NCBI RefSeq assembly: GCF_008271655.1 | Contig: NZ_VKKX01000011.1 | Span: 682,001-746,000, forward strand | DNA: 64,000 bases | Direction of reading: 5' to 3' | From: Gemmobacter caeruleus | Lineage (GTDB): Bacteria > Pseudomonadota > Alphaproteobacteria > Rhodobacterales > Rhodobacteraceae | Shown: positions 54,029 to 62,983 of the stretch, in pieces | Numbering within the stretch: position 1 is the stretch's first letter | Layout: each line of letters begins with the position of its first letter | Program-made: the position numbers and the translations under genes | The notes under the pieces: generated by a model | Database searches by the model: none | The model's input: only the letters and a program-made list of their open reading frames with translations | What the model was told of the DNA's origin: nothing

Positions 54029-54381
54029 AGGTCGATCGCGTCGCCCTCGGGCGTCTTGTCGGGCGTGACCTTCGGCAAGTCGGGCGGCTTGGGCGCGCCG
54101 GGCTTGCGGCGGATCAGGATATCGCCATTGGGCAGGCGTTCGGGCATGTCGTAATGCTGCACATCGCCCATCAGCTCCACCAGTCGCTGCAATTCGGGCT
54201 TCATCTGTTCCAGCGTGTCGCGCATCTCGCCGATTTCGGGGCCGACCTCCTCCATCAGCCCGCGCAGGAACATTTCCACCCCGCGTTCCATCAGGCCGGG
54301 TTCCTCGGGCCGGTCCTGTGCGGCAAGCGGCAGAGGCGCGGCAAGCGCGAGGGTGAGGGCGGCAATCGACAGGCGGCGCAT
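54025..54381 (-). CDS. exported hypothetical protein
   Basis: 118 residues. Signal peptide (RRLSIAALTLALAAPLPLAAQ), then an acidic helix region (ERGVEMFLRGLMEEVGPEIGEMRDTLEQMKPELQRLVELM) and a Pro/Lys-rich C-terminus (RRKPGAPKPPDLPKVTPDK). Such proteins occur in Rhodobacteraceae and have been labelled AAA+ ATPase in databases, but I see no Walker motif. Start at 54381 with AAGGAG upstream. Function unknown. Confidence 0.68.
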   Translation of the reverse strand: MRRLSIAALTLALAAPLPLAAQDRPEEPGLMERGVEMFLRGLMEEVGPEIGEMRDTLEQMKPELQRLVELMGDVQHYDMPERLPNGDILIRRKPGAPKPPDLPKVTPDKTPEGDAIDL

Positions 54382-54450
54382 GGGCAGGCTCCTTGACAAG
54401 GGCGCCCCTTCAATATGGGCGCGCGCCGCCCCGCTGCAAAGGGGGAAAGG

Positions 54451-55458
54451 CTAGAGCGCGATATCCACCGTGACCGGAAAGTGATCCGATGCCGCCAGCA
54501 GCGCGTCGCGCAGTTCGGGCACGTCCCAGCATTTCGGGTCGTTCAACGGATGCCAGATCCGCCAGCGCGGTTGGCGCTGCATCAGCGCGGGCGACAGCAT
54601 GATGAAATCCAGCAGCGCCTCGAAATAGCGCGATTCCTCGGGGTTCCAGAACCGGGCGCTGGTGGGTTGCAGCCGGCTTTTCAGCGCCATGTCGGCATGG
54701 CGGTCGAACAATTGCCGTTCGGGCGGGCAGCCCACACCCATCACCACCTCGACACCGGAATGGCCGAACAGGCGCTCGAATTCATCAAGGCCCGGGCCGT
54801 CGTTGAAATCGCCCAGCACGACCAGATCGTCGCCCGCCGCCAGATGTTCCTCAACGCGCACGCGCAGCCACAGGCATTCGGCCAGTTGCTTGCGCCGGTT
54901 CTCGATGGCGATGCGCTTGGCCTCGACCGCGTTGCGCGCGCCATGCGGGGCCTTGGATTTCACATGCACCCCGATCAGCCGCAGCGCATGGCCGCGAAAG
55001 CCGACCGCCAGTTCCAGCGGCGGCTTGGAGGGGCGGATCGGTTCGGGCTGGCCATCATCGTTCAGGTCATAGTGAAAGGTGCCGTCAAAGCGCGGATCGC
55101 CGCGCGGGTCGTGGCGCACCGTCAGCCGGTCGGGATTGTAGAGAAAGCTGATCTCCTGCTCGGTCTCCGATTTGAAGCCTGTCACCGCGCGGCTGGTGGG
55201 CAGGTCATAGCGGCGGGCAAAGCGTTCCAGCGCGCGCACCGAGTTGCGCTTGCTGTTGCTATCGGGCGCTTCGATGATCATGATCCCGTCGGCCTGCATC
55301 GCGGTCATCACGATGGCAATGGCGGCCAGCTGGTCGCCCCGGCTGATGCCATGGCGCTGCGCCGGGGCGCCATCCTCCAGCGGGCGGCCATTATCGTCGA
55401 ACAGGGCGTTGAACCATTCGACATTCCAGCTTGCCAGACGCAGCGGGCGCGGGGTCAT
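54451..55458 (-). CDS. endonuclease/exonuclease/phosphatase family protein
   Basis: 335 residues. EEP-family metal-dependent phosphohydrolase: LASWNVEWFN (first motif), IMIIEAPDSNS (catalytic Glu), VLGDFNDGPG and SDHFPVTVDIAL (C-terminal Asp-His). Family members cut DNA, RNA, or inositol phosphates; the substrate is not evident. The stop end shares an ATGA overlap at its start with the upstream DnaJ-like gene. Not obviously secreted. Confidence 0.88.
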   Translation of the reverse strand: MTPRPLRLASWNVEWFNALFDDNGRPLEDGAPAQRHGISRGDQLAAIAIVMTAMQADGIMIIEAPDSNSKRNSVRALERFARRYDLPTSRAVTGFKSETEQEISFLYNPDRLTVRHDPRGDPRFDGTFHYDLNDDGQPEPIRPSKPPLELAVGFRGHALRLIGVHVKSKAPHGARNAVEAKRIAIENRRKQLAECLWLRVRVEEHLAAGDDLVVLGDFNDGPGLDEFERLFGHSGVEVVMGVGCPPERQLFDRHADMALKSRLQPTSARFWNPEESRYFEALLDFIMLSPALMQRQPRWRIWHPLNDPKCWDVPELRDALLAASDHFPVTVDIAL

Positions 55459-56150
55459 GCCGCCTCGCGGGCGGAGATTTCCTCCCAGGCGGCATTGACG
55501 GCGATCAGCCGTTCCTGCGCCAGATCGACCGCCTCGGCCGGCACGCCGCGGGCCATCAGCCGGTCGGGGTGGTTGTCGCGCACCGCGGCCTTCCAGGCGG
55601 CGCGGGCATCGGCCAGCGTCGCATTTGCGGGCAGGCCCAGCACGTCATAGGGATCGCGCGGGGCATCGGGCACATGGCGCGCGCGAATGGCGCGGAAACA
55701 GGCCGAACCGACGCCGAAGATGCGCGCGACCTCTTGCAGAAAGGCATCCTCGGCCGGGTGATAGCTGCCATCGGCGACCGAGACATGGAACAGCCCCTCC
55801 AGCACATCGATCAGCACCTTGTTGTCGCCCTGAAACATGGCGCGGATCTTGCGGGCATAGAGATCGAACCCCGCGACATCCTGCCGGGCCAGGTTGAAGA
55901 CGCGGGCGGCGTTCGCCTCCTCCTCGGGGGGGACGTGGAACACCTCGCGGAAAGCCGCCACCTCGTTGCGGGTCACTTCGCCATCGGCCTTGGCCATCTT
56001 GGCGCCAAGCGCGATCACGGCGATGGTAAAGGCAACGGTGCGTTCCGGGCAGGCCTCGGGCGGGGTGCGCAGCCGGTCAAAGACGGCGCCCAGCCCCTCG
56101 CCCTGGGCCAGCGCGGAAATGGCCTCGAAGATGCGGGTCCAGATCGACAT
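55455..56150 (-). CDS. DnaJ-like protein with TerB domain (DjlA-like)
   Basis: 231 residues. TerB-like helical domain (about 35-150: AFTIAVIALGAKMAKADGEVTRNEVAAF) is followed by a J domain (about 165-230) with DPYDVLGLPANATLADAR and the HPD motif in RDNHPDRLM. The helix pairing resembles DjlA, but no membrane anchor is present at the N-terminus (MSIWTRIFEAISALAQ). Co-chaperone for DnaK presumably. ATGA overlap with the EEP gene. Confidence 0.88.
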   Translation of the reverse strand: MSIWTRIFEAISALAQGEGLGAVFDRLRTPPEACPERTVAFTIAVIALGAKMAKADGEVTRNEVAAFREVFHVPPEEEANAARVFNLARQDVAGFDLYARKIRAMFQGDNKVLIDVLEGLFHVSVADGSYHPAEDAFLQEVARIFGVGSACFRAIRARHVPDAPRDPYDVLGLPANATLADARAAWKAAVRDNHPDRLMARGVPAEAVDLAQERLIAVNAAWEEISAREAA

Positions 56151-56181
56151 GGGCATAGAATAGCGGTGAAAGACCAAGCTG

Positions 56182-56670
56182 TCAGGTCAAGATTTTTTGC
56201 ATCAGCCACAAGTCCCAGTAGCGGCCGAATTTCCAGCCGGCCTCGGGCACGGTGCCGACCAGCCGATAGCCGAGCGCGGCATGAAAGTCGCGCCCCGCCG
56301 GGTTGCCGCCCGACACGCCGCCGATCATCGTGTGATGGCCGGCATCGCGGGCGTGCCCCTCGACCGCCGCCATCAGGGCGCGCCCCAGACCGCGGCCATG
56401 CGCCTCGGCGGCGAGGATCACCGTATGTTCCATACTGCGCGCATAGCCATTGCCGCCCCGGAACTGGCTGTAAGAGGCAAAGCCGACGGGCCGGTCGCCG
56501 GCCAGCGCGGTAAAGGTGCCGTGGCCCGCCGCCTGACGCGCCGCGAACCAGTCGCGCATGCCCTGTTCGGTCTTTTCCTCGGATGAAAAGGTGACCGCCG
56601 TGTCGCGGATCATCGGGTTCCAGAAGGCGCGGATTGGCTCCAGATCGGCGGCAAGGGTGGGGCGGATCAT
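56182..56670 (-). CDS. GNAT-family N-acetyltransferase (Pat/PPT-resistance type)
   Basis: 162 residues. Acetyl-CoA loop HGRGLGRALMAAVEGHARDAG (about 92-112). Starts IRPTLAADLEPIRAFWNPMIRDTAVTFSSE and contains GYARSMEHTVILA and GVSGGNPAGRDFHAALGYRLVG, the layout of phosphinothricin/methionine-sulfone acetyltransferases. The start overlaps the end of the VOC gene (ATGA). Substrate not proved. Confidence 0.88.
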   Translation of the reverse strand: MIRPTLAADLEPIRAFWNPMIRDTAVTFSSEEKTEQGMRDWFAARQAAGHGTFTALAGDRPVGFASYSQFRGGNGYARSMEHTVILAAEAHGRGLGRALMAAVEGHARDAGHHTMIGGVSGGNPAGRDFHAALGYRLVGTVPEAGWKFGRYWDLWLMQKILT

Positions 56671-57266
56671 TCCAGAAACCTCGGGCCGTGCGGGGTGGCG
56701 ATGGTGGCGCGCAGGGCGGGGGCGCCGCTGACAAGGACAAGCCGCGGATCGTCGAGCCCCGGCAGGGCGTCGCGCAGGGCGGCGGGGTCGGGCAGGGCGA
56801 CCTCCAGCCGGGTCAGGCGCGCGCCGCTTTCGGGCAGGCGCTGTGTCGGGTGGAATGGGCCAAGCCATTGGATCAGCGCGGGAAATACCCCGTCAAAGGG
56901 CAGGATGCCGCTGTCGGGCACCGCCATGCGCCAGCGCAGATCGCCGCGCGCCAGGTCAAGCGCCCGGCCCGCCTGTGGCGGTGCGCGGTCCAGATCGTCG
57001 GTCCGGCAGATCCAGGTCGTCAGCCGGGGCGGGCCGGTGAAACGGTCCAGATCGAACCAGCGTGGAAAGGCCGGGCGCGGCGCGGCGGGGTCGATGGCGA
57101 TGACCTCCAGATAGAGATCGCCCAGACCCAGCAGCCGGTTATGCGTGCCCATCAGCGCATGCTGCCCGCCCCCCGCCACCGGCAGGCCAAGTGCGGCTTC
57201 CAGAAAGGCCGCGCCGTCGTCCAGCGATCTGGCCGACAGCGCCAGATGATCGAGCGCGAGGGTCAT
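56667..57266 (-). CDS. VOC/glyoxalase-like-domain protein
   Basis: 199 residues. Glyoxalase-like fold (glyoxalase_3 type): LDHLALSARSLDDGAAFLEAALGLPV, GTHNRLLGLGDLYLEVIAIDP and a second half FDGVFPALIQWLGPFHPTQRL. Ligand unknown. Coupled to ppx upstream (ATGA) and to the GNAT gene downstream (ATGA), so the three are one translation unit. Confidence 0.85.
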   Translation of the reverse strand: MTLALDHLALSARSLDDGAAFLEAALGLPVAGGGQHALMGTHNRLLGLGDLYLEVIAIDPAAPRPAFPRWFDLDRFTGPPRLTTWICRTDDLDRAPPQAGRALDLARGDLRWRMAVPDSGILPFDGVFPALIQWLGPFHPTQRLPESGARLTRLEVALPDPAALRDALPGLDDPRLVLVSGAPALRATIATPHGPRFLE

Positions 57267-58810
57267 TCCCGCAGGGTGATCTTGGGCGTGGCGCGCAGCG
57301 CCTGCACCAATGCGCTGAACCGGGCCTGCGTCACCTCGCCCATCAGCCCGGTGCCGCGTTCGGTCAGCCGCAATTCCAGCACGCGCTTCTTGGGCGACCA
57401 GACCAGACTGCCCGCCTGTTCCGGGTGGTCGATCGAGAACATGGCGCCAAAGCGCATCGCCTTGCCCAGCACCTCGGCCTCGGTGATTTCTTCGTCGCTC
57501 AGCAGGCGGAACAGTGGTTCCATCCGGCTGCCGGCGCGGCTGTTCTTGTAGCGGTGCAGCAGCGCCAGCCCCAGGAAGACCCGGCCGGGATGGTCGAGCC
57601 CGCCCAGATTGGCGCGGGTGGCGTTGTCGAAACAGGCCTCGGCGCGGTAATCGGGATGGGCGCGCCAGGTCGTGTCATGCAGCAGGCAGGCCGCCTTGAT
57701 CAGCCGGTGCCGTTCCTCGGAACTGGCCTTGAACAGCGGCGCGATGAAGGCATAGAGCTTTTTGCCAAAGCCGGGCAGGCGGGCCTGAGTGGCCTCGGCG
57801 GCGCGGGCGGCCTCGATCAGCGGGTCACGGGCGCGCAGCCGTTCGGGCATCTGTTCATACAGCATCCCTTCGCGGATACCGTAGGACGACACGTCGATTT
57901 CCGACGGTTTCAGGATATCGACCAGTTCGCGCAGCACCTCGCAGGCCAGCGGCACCAGTTCCATGCGTTCCGCCGAGGTGCCGGTGCGCGCGCGCAGCAG
58001 CGTCAGGTCCGAGGTGGCCAGCCAATCCAGCGTGTCGAGCAGCGATTTCGGCGTCATGCGATATTCATGCAGCACGGTCAGCGGGTAATTGCGCCGTTCC
58101 ATATCCAGCCGCGCGATCACCCGCCACGACCCGCCGACCAGATAGACCCGTTCATCCTTGGTCTTAAGTTCGGCCTGCAAGCTCTTGAGGATGCGCCGAA
58201 TATGTTCGCGACGCTGTTTCGGCCCGCCCTCGACCTGTTGCAGGCGGAACGGTCCCAGCGGCGAGGTGGCGCGCTTGCCGACCTTGCCGCCGCCGATGCG
58301 GGCCAGTTCCATCGAGTTGCCGCCGATATCGCAGACAATGCCCTGCGCGCCCGGCCAGCCCAGCAACACGCCCTGCGCCGAAAGCCGCGCCTCCTCGTCG
58401 CCGTCGATCACATGGATATGCAGGCCTGTCTCGCGTAGCACCTGATCCTGAAAGGCGGGGCCGTCCTCGGCCTCGCGCACGGCGGCGGTGGCCACGACGC
58501 TGAGCGTGTGGATCCCCATCCCCTCGGCCAGAAGGGCAAAACGCTTGAGCGCGATCAGCGCGCGCCGCGCGCCTTCGGGGTTCAGCCGACCGGTTTCCGC
58601 CAGGCCCTTGCCCAGCCCCGCCATGACCTTTTCGTTGTAGAAATAGGCAGGCGAGCGCGCCGCGCCGTCAAACACCACCATCCGCACCGAGTTGGAGCCG
58701 ACATCGACCACCCCCACCCGACTGAGCGCCCGGGCCGACGGATCGTCAAACAGCGGCTGGCCGAACAAGCCGGTTTCGTCATGCGGGTCAGGGGGCGAGG
58801 GAAGGGGCAT
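57263..58810 (-). CDS. ppx: exopolyphosphatase / guanosine pentaphosphatase family
   Basis: 515 residues, Ppx/GppA type. Actin-like ATPase fold: VVDVGSNSVRMVVFDG, IVCDIGGNSMELARIGGG, VLHEYRMTPKSL, and the C-terminal HD-like helices (LIKAACLLHDTTW). It removes terminal phosphate from polyphosphate. It follows ppk after 97 bases. Long hydrophilic N-terminal tail (about 30 residues) before the first motif. Confidence 0.93.
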   Translation of the reverse strand: MPLPSPPDPHDETGLFGQPLFDDPSARALSRVGVVDVGSNSVRMVVFDGAARSPAYFYNEKVMAGLGKGLAETGRLNPEGARRALIALKRFALLAEGMGIHTLSVVATAAVREAEDGPAFQDQVLRETGLHIHVIDGDEEARLSAQGVLLGWPGAQGIVCDIGGNSMELARIGGGKVGKRATSPLGPFRLQQVEGGPKQRREHIRRILKSLQAELKTKDERVYLVGGSWRVIARLDMERRNYPLTVLHEYRMTPKSLLDTLDWLATSDLTLLRARTGTSAERMELVPLACEVLRELVDILKPSEIDVSSYGIREGMLYEQMPERLRARDPLIEAARAAEATQARLPGFGKKLYAFIAPLFKASSEERHRLIKAACLLHDTTWRAHPDYRAEACFDNATRANLGGLDHPGRVFLGLALLHRYKNSRAGSRMEPLFRLLSDEEITEAEVLGKAMRFGAMFSIDHPEQAGSLVWSPKKRVLELRLTERGTGLMGEVTQARFSALVQALRATPKITLRE

Positions 58811-58907
58811 TGGGGGCAGGCTCCGTCAGGTCGCGGCGAGGATGGGCGAGACGCCCCCCGGGGTCAAGCGCCGCAATCGCGCGGCGCCGGCCCCGCGGGC
58901 GGGGGCG

Positions 58908-61100
58908 TCATTCCGCCGCGACCTCGTCGCGCGGGCGGGCCAGACGCGGCACATCCTTGGCCCCCGCCGTGCCGCGACCCGAAAGCGAGGGGTTGTCCAT
59001 GAAGAAGCGGTGGCAGGAAAACAGCGGCCCGCCCGTCGCGCTGGACAATTGCCGCTGATAGCTGCCATCGGGTTGCAAGACCCAGCTTTGCGCCTCATCC
59101 GCCAGATTGGCGGCCATGATCTGCCCCATGATCTGATTCTTGACCGTGGGGTTCAGCGCCTCGACCAGGGTTTCCACCCGGCGGTTGAGGTTGCGGCCCA
59201 TCCAGTCGGCCGAGGACAGGAAGACCCGCGCCTGTTGGGACGGCAGCCCGCCGCCATTGCCGAAACAGACGATGCGGCTGTGTTCCAGGAACCGCCCCAC
59301 CACCGATTTCACCCGGATATTTTCCGACAGGCCCTTGATGCCGGGGCGCAGCCCGCAGATGCCGCGCACCACCAGGCTGATCTTCACCCCGGCCTGGCTG
59401 GCGGCATAAAGCGCGTCGATCACTTCGGGTTCGATCAGGCTGTTGAGCTTGATCCAGATCTCGGCCGGGCGTCCGGCGCGGGCATGGTCGGCCTCGGCGC
59501 GGATCATTTCCAGCAGCCGGGGCTTGAGCGTCATCGGCGCGATGGCGAGGTTTTCAAGCCCCTGCGGCTGCACATAGCCCGACAGGTAGTTGAAGACCTT
59601 GGTCGCATCGCGGCCAAGCGCCGCATCGCAGGTAAAGAACGACAGGTCAGTATAGATGCGGGCGGTGATCGGGTGATAATTGCCGGTGCCGTAATGGGTA
59701 TAGGTCACCAGATTGTCGCCTTCGCGCCGCACGACGGTGCTGATTTTCGCGTGTGTTTTCAGGTGCATGAAGCCGTAGACGACATGCGCCCCGGCGCGTT
59801 CCAGCCGCCGCGACTGGCGGATATTGGCGGCCTCGTCGAAGCGGGCCTTGAGCTCGACCAGCGCGGTGACCGATTTGCCCGCCTCGGCCGCCTCGCACAG
59901 GGCCGAGACGATCGGGCTGTCCCAGCTGGTGCGATAGAGCGTCTGCTTGATCGCCAGCACGTTGGGGTCGCGCGCCGCCTGTTCCAGAAACCGGATCACC
60001 AGATCGAAGGTTTCATAGGGATGGTGCAGCAGCATGTCCTTTTGCCGGATCGCGGCGAACATGTCGCCTTCGTGATCCTGCACCCGTTCGGGCACGCGCG
60101 GGGTGAAGGGCGGCCAGAGCAGATCGGGGCGCGAGGACAGCACCAGTTCCTTGAGATCGGCCACGCCCAGCAGGCCGCGCACCTCCACCACCTCGTCGGG
60201 GGCGGCGTGCAACTCCTCCATGATCAACTGGCGCAGTTCCGGCGGGGCGCCGGCGCTGATCTTCATGCGGATCACCTCGCCGCGCCGGCGGCGTTTCAGC
60301 GCGGATTCAAAGCTGCGGACCAGATCCTCTGCCTCGTCCTCCACCTCCAGATCGCTGTCGCGCAGCACGCGGAAGGCGCAATGGCCGCGCATGACATAGC
60401 CGGGGAACAGCATGTCGAGATGCAGCAGCAGCAATTCCTCCAGCGGCAGGCAGCGATGTTCGCCCGGCGCCGCCGGCAGGGTGACAAAGCGGGCCACCTG
60501 TTGCGGAATGGGCAGCAGCGCCTGAAGGATGCGGTGATCCTCCTCGCGCTCCAGCTCCAGCGCCAGGGTAAAGCCGGTATTGGGGATGAAGGGGAAGGGG
60601 TGGGCCGGGTCGATCGCCAGCGGCGACAGCACCGGAAACACCTTGTGCAGGAAGTGATCTTCCAGATGTTTCAGATCCTTGCCCGTCAGCTTGGAGCGGG
60701 TCAGGATCTCGATCCCCTGCGCCTCCATCTCGCGCTTGAGCTTCTTGTAGGTGATCTGCTGCATCTTCATCAGACGCCGCGCATCGTCATGGATCAGGCG
60801 CAACTGTTCGGCCGGGGTGCGGCCATCCTCCGACGGGGTCGGCGTGCCGTTGCGCACCAGCGCGCGCAGGCCCGCCACCCGCACCGTATAGAATTCGTCC
60901 AGATTGGTGGCGGAAATCGACAGGAAGCGCAGCCGTTCCAGCAGCGGCACGGCAGGGTTCGCCGCCTCTTCCAGCACGCGCCAGTTGAAGGCGAGCCAGC
61001 TGAGTTCACGGTTGAAATAGCGCCGCCGCCCGGTGATCTCGGCCTCGGGCCGTTCGACGGGGGCGGGGAAGGGTGCGCGGAGGAAATCTGCCTGTGTCAT
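58908..61100 (-). CDS. ppk1: polyphosphate kinase 1
   Basis: 730 residues. Makes polyphosphate from ATP. N-terminal helical domain (YFNRELSWLAFNWRVLEEAANP), catalytic domains with the phospho-His in LKTHAKISTVVRREG and the second conserved His in EHSRIVCFGNGG; NLDEFYTVRVAGL and DVSQ-like end segments fit the family. The C-terminal 30 residues are unusual (GAKDVPRLARPRDEVAAE). Followed by ppx. Confidence 0.95.
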   Translation of the reverse strand: MTQADFLRAPFPAPVERPEAEITGRRRYFNRELSWLAFNWRVLEEAANPAVPLLERLRFLSISATNLDEFYTVRVAGLRALVRNGTPTPSEDGRTPAEQLRLIHDDARRLMKMQQITYKKLKREMEAQGIEILTRSKLTGKDLKHLEDHFLHKVFPVLSPLAIDPAHPFPFIPNTGFTLALELEREEDHRILQALLPIPQQVARFVTLPAAPGEHRCLPLEELLLLHLDMLFPGYVMRGHCAFRVLRDSDLEVEDEAEDLVRSFESALKRRRRGEVIRMKISAGAPPELRQLIMEELHAAPDEVVEVRGLLGVADLKELVLSSRPDLLWPPFTPRVPERVQDHEGDMFAAIRQKDMLLHHPYETFDLVIRFLEQAARDPNVLAIKQTLYRTSWDSPIVSALCEAAEAGKSVTALVELKARFDEAANIRQSRRLERAGAHVVYGFMHLKTHAKISTVVRREGDNLVTYTHYGTGNYHPITARIYTDLSFFTCDAALGRDATKVFNYLSGYVQPQGLENLAIAPMTLKPRLLEMIRAEADHARAGRPAEIWIKLNSLIEPEVIDALYAASQAGVKISLVVRGICGLRPGIKGLSENIRVKSVVGRFLEHSRIVCFGNGGGLPSQQARVFLSSADWMGRNLNRRVETLVEALNPTVKNQIMGQIMAANLADEAQSWVLQPDGSYQRQLSSATGGPLFSCHRFFMDNPSLSGRGTAGAKDVPRLARPRDEVAAE

Positions 61101-61154
61101 GACGTGCTTTTGTGCCTTCGTTGTAACGCCATGATGACAGTCTGGCGGGGGGCG

Positions 61155-61829
61155 TCAATCGCTCTCCCGCAGGCGCAGGATTTCGGCGGCAAGAGCCCGC
61201 GTGACCGGCCCGCCCCGCGCCAGCGCGGCCGCGTCCAGATCGGCCACCAGCGCCCGCGCGGCGGCCAGGCTGCGATCCATCCGCGCCGTCAGCCAGTCGA
61301 TCAGCGCGGGCGGCACCGCGATTTGCCGGTCGGCGAATTGCTTGACCAGAACGGCGGTCAGCAGCGCATCATCGGGCGCCTCGATCCGGGTGACGGCGGT
61401 GGCCTGAAGCCGGCTGATCAGGTCGGGCAGGCGCAGGCCCCAGTCGCGTGGCGGGCTGGCGGCGGTGATCAGCAGCGGCAGCCGCCGTTCGGCCAGCCGG
61501 TTATGCAGATGGAACAGCGCGGCTTCGGCGCGCGGGTCGCCGGCGATGGCCTCGGCATCTTCCAGCGCGACGGGGGTCTGGCTGCGGGCCTCGATATCTG
61601 CCTGGGCCAAGGCCGCGCCCTGCATCAGCGCCGCGCCCGAGGCGGCGGCCCAGATATGCGCGAGATGGGTCTTGCCCGACCCCGCCGGCCCGATCAGCAG
61701 CAACTTGCCCTGCGGCCAGCCGCCGGCCTCCAGCGTGGCGAGCGCCAGCGCATTGGCGGGCGAGGGGAAGAAATCCTCCCGTCGCAGCGCGGCGCGGGCA
61801 GGCAGGTCGAAGGCCAGTTGTGCGGTCAA
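61155..61829 (-). CDS. hdaA: DnaA-related regulator of replication initiation (HdaA-like)
   Basis: 224 residues. Single AAA+ domain similar to DnaA domain III: GPAGSGKTHLAHIWAAASG (Walker A), LEDAEAIAGDPRAEAALFHLHN (Walker B region), LRLPDLISRLQATAV (sensor 1 area). No DNA-binding domain IV. The N-terminal QLAFDLPARAALRREDFF contains the clamp-binding-like QLAFDL seen in Hda. HdaA with the beta clamp stimulates ATP hydrolysis by DnaA. TTG start overlapping the upstream stop (TTGA). Confidence 0.92.
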   Translation of the reverse strand: MTAQLAFDLPARAALRREDFFPSPANALALATLEAGGWPQGKLLLIGPAGSGKTHLAHIWAAASGAALMQGAALAQADIEARSQTPVALEDAEAIAGDPRAEAALFHLHNRLAERRLPLLITAASPPRDWGLRLPDLISRLQATAVTRIEAPDDALLTAVLVKQFADRQIAVPPALIDWLTARMDRSLAAARALVADLDAAALARGGPVTRALAAEILRLRESD

Positions 61830-62914
61830 GCGCCGGGGCCCTCGGGTGGTGGGGCGGGGGTGTCATGCAAGCCGGTATAGAGCCGGCTGAGCTTGTATTG
61901 CTCGATCCCGAAGCGGGCCAGCACGCCAAGCGCCGCCGCCACCGGCACCGCGACCAGCATGCCCACAAAACCGAACAGCGTGCCAAAGGCCGACAGCGCG
62001 AACAACAGCCAGACCGGGTGCAGCCCGACCGAATTGCCCACCAAGCGCGGCGTGATCACATTGCCTTCCAGAAACTGCCCAAGCGCAAAGATGCCGGCGA
62101 CGATGCCGATCGACAGCCAGTCGCCCCAGAACTGGAACAGCGCCAGCCCGATGGCCAGCGCGCCGCCGATGATGGCGCCGACATAGGGGATGAAGGTCAC
62201 CGCCCCCGCAATGGCCCCGACGATCAGCCCGTAATTCAGCCCCGCCAGCATCAGCGCCACCGAATAGAAGGTGCCCAGCACGATACAGACCGAGATCTGG
62301 CCGCGCACAAAGGCCGCCAGCACCGTGTCGATTTCCCGCGCCAGCCGGCGCACCACGCCGACATGGTCGCGCGGCAGGATGTCATCCACCCGCGCCACCA
62401 TTCGGTCCCAGTCCAGCAGCAGGTAAAAGGCCACCACCGGCACGACGACGATGAACACGATGGCCGAGATCACGCTCATCGCCGATCCGACCAGCGCATT
62501 GGCCAGCTCGCCGCCCTTGGACTGGATCACCGCGCCGATGCTTTCCAGCGTCTGCCGCAGGGTCGAGGTTTCGTCCTGCATCTGCGGAAAGCGTTCGGTC
62601 ATGAAGGTTTGCAGGCGGCGGAAAATCTCGGGCGCCTCGTTCACAAGGCCGGTCAGCTGCTTGAACAGCATGGGCAGGATCGCCAGCGCCAGCAGGATCG
62701 TCACCAAGAGCGCCAGAACCGAGATGGTGCCCGTGGCAGCGGCCCGGCTGAGCCCCGCACGTTCCAGCCGGTCGGCGACCGGATCCATGAAATAGGCGAT
62801 GGCCCCGCCGACGATGAAGGGCAGGATCACATTGCCAAGCGCCCAGAGCAAGGCCAGCAGCACCAGGGCCGCGATGCCCCAGTATTTCAGTTGAACGCGC
62901 ACCGGCAAGGCCAT
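61826..62914 (-). CDS. AI-2E family transporter (PerM-like)
   Basis: 362 residues, six to eight predicted membrane helices (first IAALVLLALLWALGNVILPFIVGGAIAY). The family's conserved part is GLIVGAIAGAVTFIPYVGAIIGGALAI and FLEGNVITPRLVGNSVGLHPVWLLFAL. The family name comes from quorum-sensing work, but many members are sodium/proton antiporters or permeases of unknown substrate. Coupled to hdaA by TTGA. Confidence 0.88.
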   Translation of the reverse strand: MALPVRVQLKYWGIAALVLLALLWALGNVILPFIVGGAIAYFMDPVADRLERAGLSRAAATGTISVLALLVTILLALAILPMLFKQLTGLVNEAPEIFRRLQTFMTERFPQMQDETSTLRQTLESIGAVIQSKGGELANALVGSAMSVISAIVFIVVVPVVAFYLLLDWDRMVARVDDILPRDHVGVVRRLAREIDTVLAAFVRGQISVCIVLGTFYSVALMLAGLNYGLIVGAIAGAVTFIPYVGAIIGGALAIGLALFQFWGDWLSIGIVAGIFALGQFLEGNVITPRLVGNSVGLHPVWLLFALSAFGTLFGFVGMLVAVPVAAALGVLARFGIEQYKLSRLYTGLHDTPAPPPEGPGA

Positions 62915-62983
62915 GACGGCTCCTTCACTCGACCAGTTATCAGAAATTGCCGATCCGGCCCGAGGTTTCAAGGGGCAGGGGCG

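Noticed and set aside
54025-54381. AAA+ ATPase label sometimes attached to this kind of protein
   Set aside because: No Walker A or B motif in 118 residues; it is an exported helical protein.
58692-61880. A 1062-codon open frame on the plus strand opposite ppk and hdaA
   Set aside because: Antisense to certain genes, with His/Gln/Arg/Gly-rich composition typical of shadow frames.
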